Part shown: positions 23,462 to 26,167 of the stretch, one piece after another | Numbering within the stretch: position 1 is the first letter of the stretch | Layout: each line of letters starts with the position of its first letter | Virus record (IMG/VR): IMGVR_UViG_3300035045_000495 | Span: 1 to 26,167 of that record | DNA: 26,167 nt | Source: a virus | Direction: 5' to 3' (one strand) | The notes under the pieces: model-generated | What the model saw: only the letters and a program-made list of their open reading frames with translations | Told to the model about the DNA's origin: nothing | Databases searched by the model: none | Made by a program: the position numbers and the translations under genes

Positions 23462-25555
23462 TTAGAAGCAAGTGTCAAACTCAGGGTATTCAAATACCGT
23501 GGTTGGATAATCAATTATATTTATCGAGGTTCCGTCAAAGTTAATTGGAGTAAAGTCTAACGGATCGAAGTTTGGAATATTAGTTCCATCAATGGTGTAA
23601 TCTATAGTAATTACTTGTGGGTTGAAAATAGTAGGATCTACACCAGTTCCTATATTTACATTACCACTATCTAGCAGAACTGTAACAGGAATACGTGTTG
23701 TTCCATCAGGAGTACTTGCTACGTCTATAGGACCTAAACAAACTTCTCCAGTTTTATAATCTACGGTTCCAACACCAGATTTAAGAATAACTTCTTTTTC
23801 ATCAAGTTTTGTAACCATTATCAAACTACCTCTACCATCATCTCTTACGTTTACTGGTAAAAGTGCACTAGCATCATTTTCTACAAATGTACTGATACTC
23901 AATACTGAGTTTGTAGTTAGTTGTTGAGATGATACAGCAAGATCTAGTAAATTTTCTGTATAACCTGTTGAGTAGAATGTACCAGTCTTTACTGATGAGA
24001 AATTAGGACTACAAGTTATTCCTCCAGATGAGTCAGAAGGATTACCTGCACCAATATCACCAGGATTAACTATGGAGTTACCAAAGTCTACACACTGAGT
24101 AAATGTGCTTCCAAATGGGAATCCTGTAACATTTAAACCAAGAGTCATAGTGGTTTGATTACCAACTATGGAATTTTGTGACTGGTCGATCATTGTTTGG
24201 AACGCAGATCTATCAATTCTTCCATTAAATCTATTTGCAGATCCTTGAGTATTGTACTCATCAATAGCACCTAGAACTCTAGAAGCAAGTTCATTATTAG
24301 AAAGTGTTGTTGAAGTACCATCAAAGAACACATAAGTCTTAGGACGTATGTATAGAGTTGTAGGATCGATAATAACTGGTTCGATCGCTGCCATAGAGTA
24401 TTTCAACAAATCATTCTTAATACGCTTCTTAGTAGTTGCGTTTAATGCAGCACCAGACTTAGTTTTTACAGCAACAAAGACCTTTCCGTAAACTGGTGGA
24501 TAGATTCTTTCTCCACCATATGCAGTAACAGACTTTGCTTGAGGATAAACCAGTTTAGTAATGTATTCATAGTCGGACTCCGTGACTGCTCTGTTTTGAG
24601 CACTGAATGCCCTTGGAGCATTGTACTTGATGGATATAACATCTTCTCCCATTTCACCGTCCTGAGAGGCATCTACGGTCGCTAGAGAGATGTTAGCAGA
24701 TGATACAGCACGACCAGTATTATCTCTTACTTGACCTATAAAAGTAAACTTCTTACAACCATTTGCTTCTGGTCCATCTGTTCTAACATATTTCAGTCTT
24801 ATAACCTCACCTGCAATTAGTTCTCTACCAATAACACCATCACCAAATATAATTGTATATCTTAAATCGTCAGTTTCTTCTAAGAAATATCCACGAGTTG
24901 TTCCGTCAACATTAACAATATTTGTAATTTGGTTATAAGTGTCAATCTCTTCACTCTGAGCGTTAGGTGAAATAGACACATAAAGTAAGTCTGTATCTAT
25001 GTTGTCAACAGGAATTTCATATTTTCTTTTTTTAACATCAACAACATCATACTCATATGAAAGTAAGTTTCCTTGATATATGATTGTTTTGTTAAAAGAT
25101 GCAATACCAGTCTGTTGATCTACCATTTGAGTGATCTGTTCTGGAACAGTAAATGTAAATGCTTGACCATCAACAGATGAAACAAATACATCACCCGCAG
25201 GAATAGTTACAGTAGATGGATAAGTGGTACTAGCACCAACAAATGTAGTTTGTACAGAAAAAGCAACACACGCTTTTGCTGCTTTTATTGATCTAGGTGT
25301 ATAATTTAACTGTTTTGCTATCTTTACTACGTTGTCTCTTATTGTTGCTGACTCTAAAAATGCTTCGTTCATCGCCATATTAGCGTTGAAAGCAGAATAA
25401 TATGTATTATATGCTAGTACGTCTAGTAGATATGAAGCAGCAGAACCTTCAAAATCGTAATCAGTGAACTCAGTTCGAGTTCTCATATAAGATTTGATAG
25501 ATTCTTTTATTTCCGAAAAATCTAAAGAAGTTAAATTTGAGGGTATTGCGGGCAT
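23462..25555 (-). CDS. 6: Baseplate wedge protein gp6-like (baseplate J-like), 697 aa
   Basis: This is the T4 gp6-type wedge protein, which as a dimer links neighbouring wedges into the baseplate ring. Visible family features are the N-terminal TDYDFEGSAASYLLDVLAYN and TYYSAFNANMAMNEAFLESA blocks (residues about 30-70), FGDGVIGRELIAGEVIRLKY at about 236-255 and NAPRAFSAQNRAVTESDYEY from about 310, the hallmark of the baseplate-J-like core. The length is close to T4 gp6 (660 aa), with a longer Phe/Asp-rich C-terminal tail. The ATG at 25553-25555 follows the gp25 TAA directly; a GGAG 9 bp upstream (25565-25568), inside gp25, supports this start. The two genes are very probably translated from one mRNA. 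Confidence 0.93.
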   Translation of the reverse strand: MPAIPSNLTSLDFSEIKESIKSYMRTRTEFTDYDFEGSAASYLLDVLAYNTYYSAFNANMAMNEAFLESATIRDNVVKIAKQLNYTPRSIKAAKACVAFSVQTTFVGASTTYPSTVTIPAGDVFVSSVDGQAFTFTVPEQITQMVDQQTGIASFNKTIIYQGNLLSYEYDVVDVKKRKYEIPVDNIDTDLLYVSISPNAQSEEIDTYNQITNIVNVDGTTRGYFLEETDDLRYTIIFGDGVIGRELIAGEVIRLKYVRTDGPEANGCKKFTFIGQVRDNTGRAVSSANISLATVDASQDGEMGEDVISIKYNAPRAFSAQNRAVTESDYEYITKLVYPQAKSVTAYGGERIYPPVYGKVFVAVKTKSGAALNATTKKRIKNDLLKYSMAAIEPVIIDPTTLYIRPKTYVFFDGTSTTLSNNELASRVLGAIDEYNTQGSANRFNGRIDRSAFQTMIDQSQNSIVGNQTTMTLGLNVTGFPFGSTFTQCVDFGNSIVNPGDIGAGNPSDSSGGITCSPNFSSVKTGTFYSTGYTENLLDLAVSSQQLTTNSVLSISTFVENDASALLPVNVRDDGRGSLIMVTKLDEKEVILKSGVGTVDYKTGEVCLGPIDVASTPDGTTRIPVTVLLDSGNVNIGTGVDPTIFNPQVITIDYTIDGTNIPNFDPLDFTPINFDGTSINIIDYPTTVFEYPEFDTCF
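23518..23525 (-). promoter_or_regulatory. Possible internal late promoter GATAAATA for the giant gene
   Basis: The minus strand reads GATAAATA, an exact NATAAATA match, inside the last 65 bp of the gp6-like gene and 75 bp before the giant gene ATG. It could give the 21 kb gene its own late transcript. It is less certain than the other two because it lies in coding sequence (encoding Ser-Ile-Asn-Ile-Ile) and farther from the start. Confidence 0.3.
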
Positions 25556-25969
25556 TTATATTGTCTCCAATAGGAAGTCAACAGTTTGTATCAAGGTTTC
25601 ACCAACAATAGTATAGTCAAATTCAACACGAAGATTGTTTTCATCTTCTGGGTCATTAAAAACTCTAACTTGACGAACATTAATTCTTGGTTCTAGTCTT
25701 TTAACGACGTTGATGATTTCTTCTTTTATGTCTTGTGCTAGAAAAACATCATATGGTTCAAATAATAGTTGTCTCAAACGTGATCCAATCTTAGGTTGAA
25801 ATGGTCTTTCACCCATTCCAGTTAATACTAAATTACGTACTGATTGCTTAATAGCGTTTTCATTCTTAACCACAGTAAAATCTTCAGTATTCGGATTTGC
25901 TCTCATCTGAATACTGAAGTCTTTGAATTGTCTGCTAAGAGTTCGTTCTGCTCTGAACTTGTACGCCAT
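25556..25969 (-). CDS. 25: Baseplate wedge protein gp25-like (GPW/gp25 family), 137 aa
   Basis: This is the small wedge subunit that, with gp6 and gp53 in T4, forms the inner baseplate and contacts the sheath. It is recognised by GERPFQPKIGSRLRQLLFEP (residues 53-72) and a later LEPRINV (92-98; the EPR triplet is characteristic), and by a length close to T4 gp25 (132 aa). The start at 25967-25969 is preceded only by a weak GAG 3 bp upstream. An exact NATAAATA late element lies 26 bp upstream. The first 35 bp overlap the end of a small upstream ORF in another frame. The stop codon abuts the gp6 start. Confidence 0.93.
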   Translation of the reverse strand: MAYKFRAERTLSRQFKDFSIQMRANPNTEDFTVVKNENAIKQSVRNLVLTGMGERPFQPKIGSRLRQLLFEPYDVFLAQDIKEEIINVVKRLEPRINVRQVRVFNDPEDENNLRVEFDYTIVGETLIQTVDFLLETI

Positions 25970-26072
25970 TACTCAAAACTTTCATTTGTTTTAAGTATTT
26001 ATCACGTTCGGGCATAGTTACTAACCATCCACCAGTTTTGATAAAATCTTCACTCATATCTACTCGAATCAT
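25935..26072 (-). CDS. Small 45-residue protein of unknown function, overlapping gp25 start
   Basis: The ATG at 26070-26072 overlaps the TGA of the upstream gene (ATGA), and a GAGG at 26082-26085 sits 9 bp before it, the same spacing as for gp6. The product begins MIRVDMSEDFIKTGGWLVTM and continues PERDKYLKQMKV...RTNS. It is hydrophilic with a short hydrophobic WLV patch and has no signal or membrane segment. It ends at TAG 25935-25937, 35 bp inside the gp25 gene. Tight coupling on both sides and a good ribosome binding site favour a real gene, but the size is small. I do not recognise a family. Confidence 0.5.
   Translation of the reverse strand: MIRVDMSEDFIKTGGWLVTMPERDKYLKQMKVLSNGVQVQSRTNS
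25996..26003 (-). promoter_or_regulatory. T4-type late promoter element GATAAATA upstream of gp25
   Basis: The minus strand reads GATAAATA, an exact match to NATAAATA, ending 26 bp before the gp25 ATG. It lies within the small 45-residue ORF. The spacing nearly equals that of the element before the fibre-like gene (24 bp). It would start a late transcript covering gp25, gp6 and probably the giant gene. Confidence 0.5.
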
Positions 26073-26167
26073 TTACCTTGTCCTCGATAACGTTTTTTTG
26101 CTTTGTTACGAGAAGTTGCAGAATACTTACTGTGTTGTCCTCTGCCTTGTCGTGTTTTTTTAGGTTT
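26069..26167 (-). CDS. Small basic protein, C-terminal 32 residues (5' end outside window)
   Basis: The frame is open from the window edge to TGA at 26069-26071. It encodes KPKKTRQGRGQHSKYSATSR followed by NKAKKRYRGQGK, with about half of the residues Lys, Arg or Gln and almost no hydrophobic ones. I recall a small conserved protein of this composition in T4-like cyanophage and pelagiphage genomes, with no known function; nucleic-acid binding or a basic virion peptide are both possible. The upstream part of the gene and its start are not in the window. The next gene starts within its stop codon. Confidence 0.65.
   Translation of the reverse strand, partial: KPKKTRQGRGQHSKYSATSRNKAKKRYRGQGK

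Noticed and set aside
25552-25559. TATAAATG at the gp25/gp6 junction as a late promoter
   Set aside because: It differs from NATAAATA at the last base, and the similarity arises from the stop and start codons lying side by side.

Overview
The window looks like part of the structural (late) gene cluster of a T4-like marine myovirus. The DNA is AT-rich, and every credible gene lies on the minus strand, so transcription runs from high to low coordinates. The anchors are a gp25-type baseplate wedge protein (25556-25969) followed immediately by a gp6-type, baseplate-J-like wedge protein (23462-25555), which is the T4 order. Three exact matches to NATAAATA, the late-promoter element of T4-like phages, lie upstream of gene starts. 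The small basic protein at the right edge and the 'NVGVSANDGTGDTLRDG' type fibre protein at the left edge are, from memory, typical of cyanophage and pelagiphage T4-like genomes. I cannot tell from this window whether the host is a picocyanobacterium, SAR11 or another marine bacterium.

Layout in the direction of transcription: (1) the C-terminus of a small Arg/Lys-rich protein; (2) a 45-residue ORF coupled to it by an ATGA overlap and running into the gp25 gene; (3) gp25; (4) gp6, which starts at the base after the gp25 stop codon; (5) one uninterrupted 21.1 kb gene for a 7028-residue protein, about 80% of the window; (6) a 455-residue YHYH-plus-Ig-like protein; (7) the first 317 residues of a tail-fibre-like protein that leaves the window. 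Gaps between genes are 27 bp or less, and no region over 300 bp lacks a gene. I saw no tRNA, IS element, CRISPR array or convincing terminator.

The giant protein is the most interesting object. It occupies the position of T4 gene 7 (after gene 6) and has near its N-terminus a helical module of a kind I associate with large baseplate-proximal proteins of marine T4-like phages. The rest is a mosaic of repeated and adhesin-like modules: about two dozen Gly-rich 'GxGY' beta units in several arrays, a YHYH domain, an EF-hand-type calcium loop, a probable seven-bladed beta-propeller, two LamG-like domains, six ~100-residue helical repeats of two subtypes, five beta repeats with an FTC...H.YPR signature, five short HTFVSA repeats, and a C-terminal Ig-like domain split by a cupredoxin-like domain that keeps a His/Cys/His/Met ligand pattern. 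The downstream 455-residue protein carries the same YHYH and Ig modules.

My working model, which is inference, is that gp25 and gp6 form the baseplate wedge core, the N-terminal part of the giant protein docks onto it, and its long body together with the YHYH and fibre proteins builds the host-facing adsorption apparatus. The domain assignments come from reading motifs by eye. Residue numbers inside the giant protein are approximate unless a DNA position is given.
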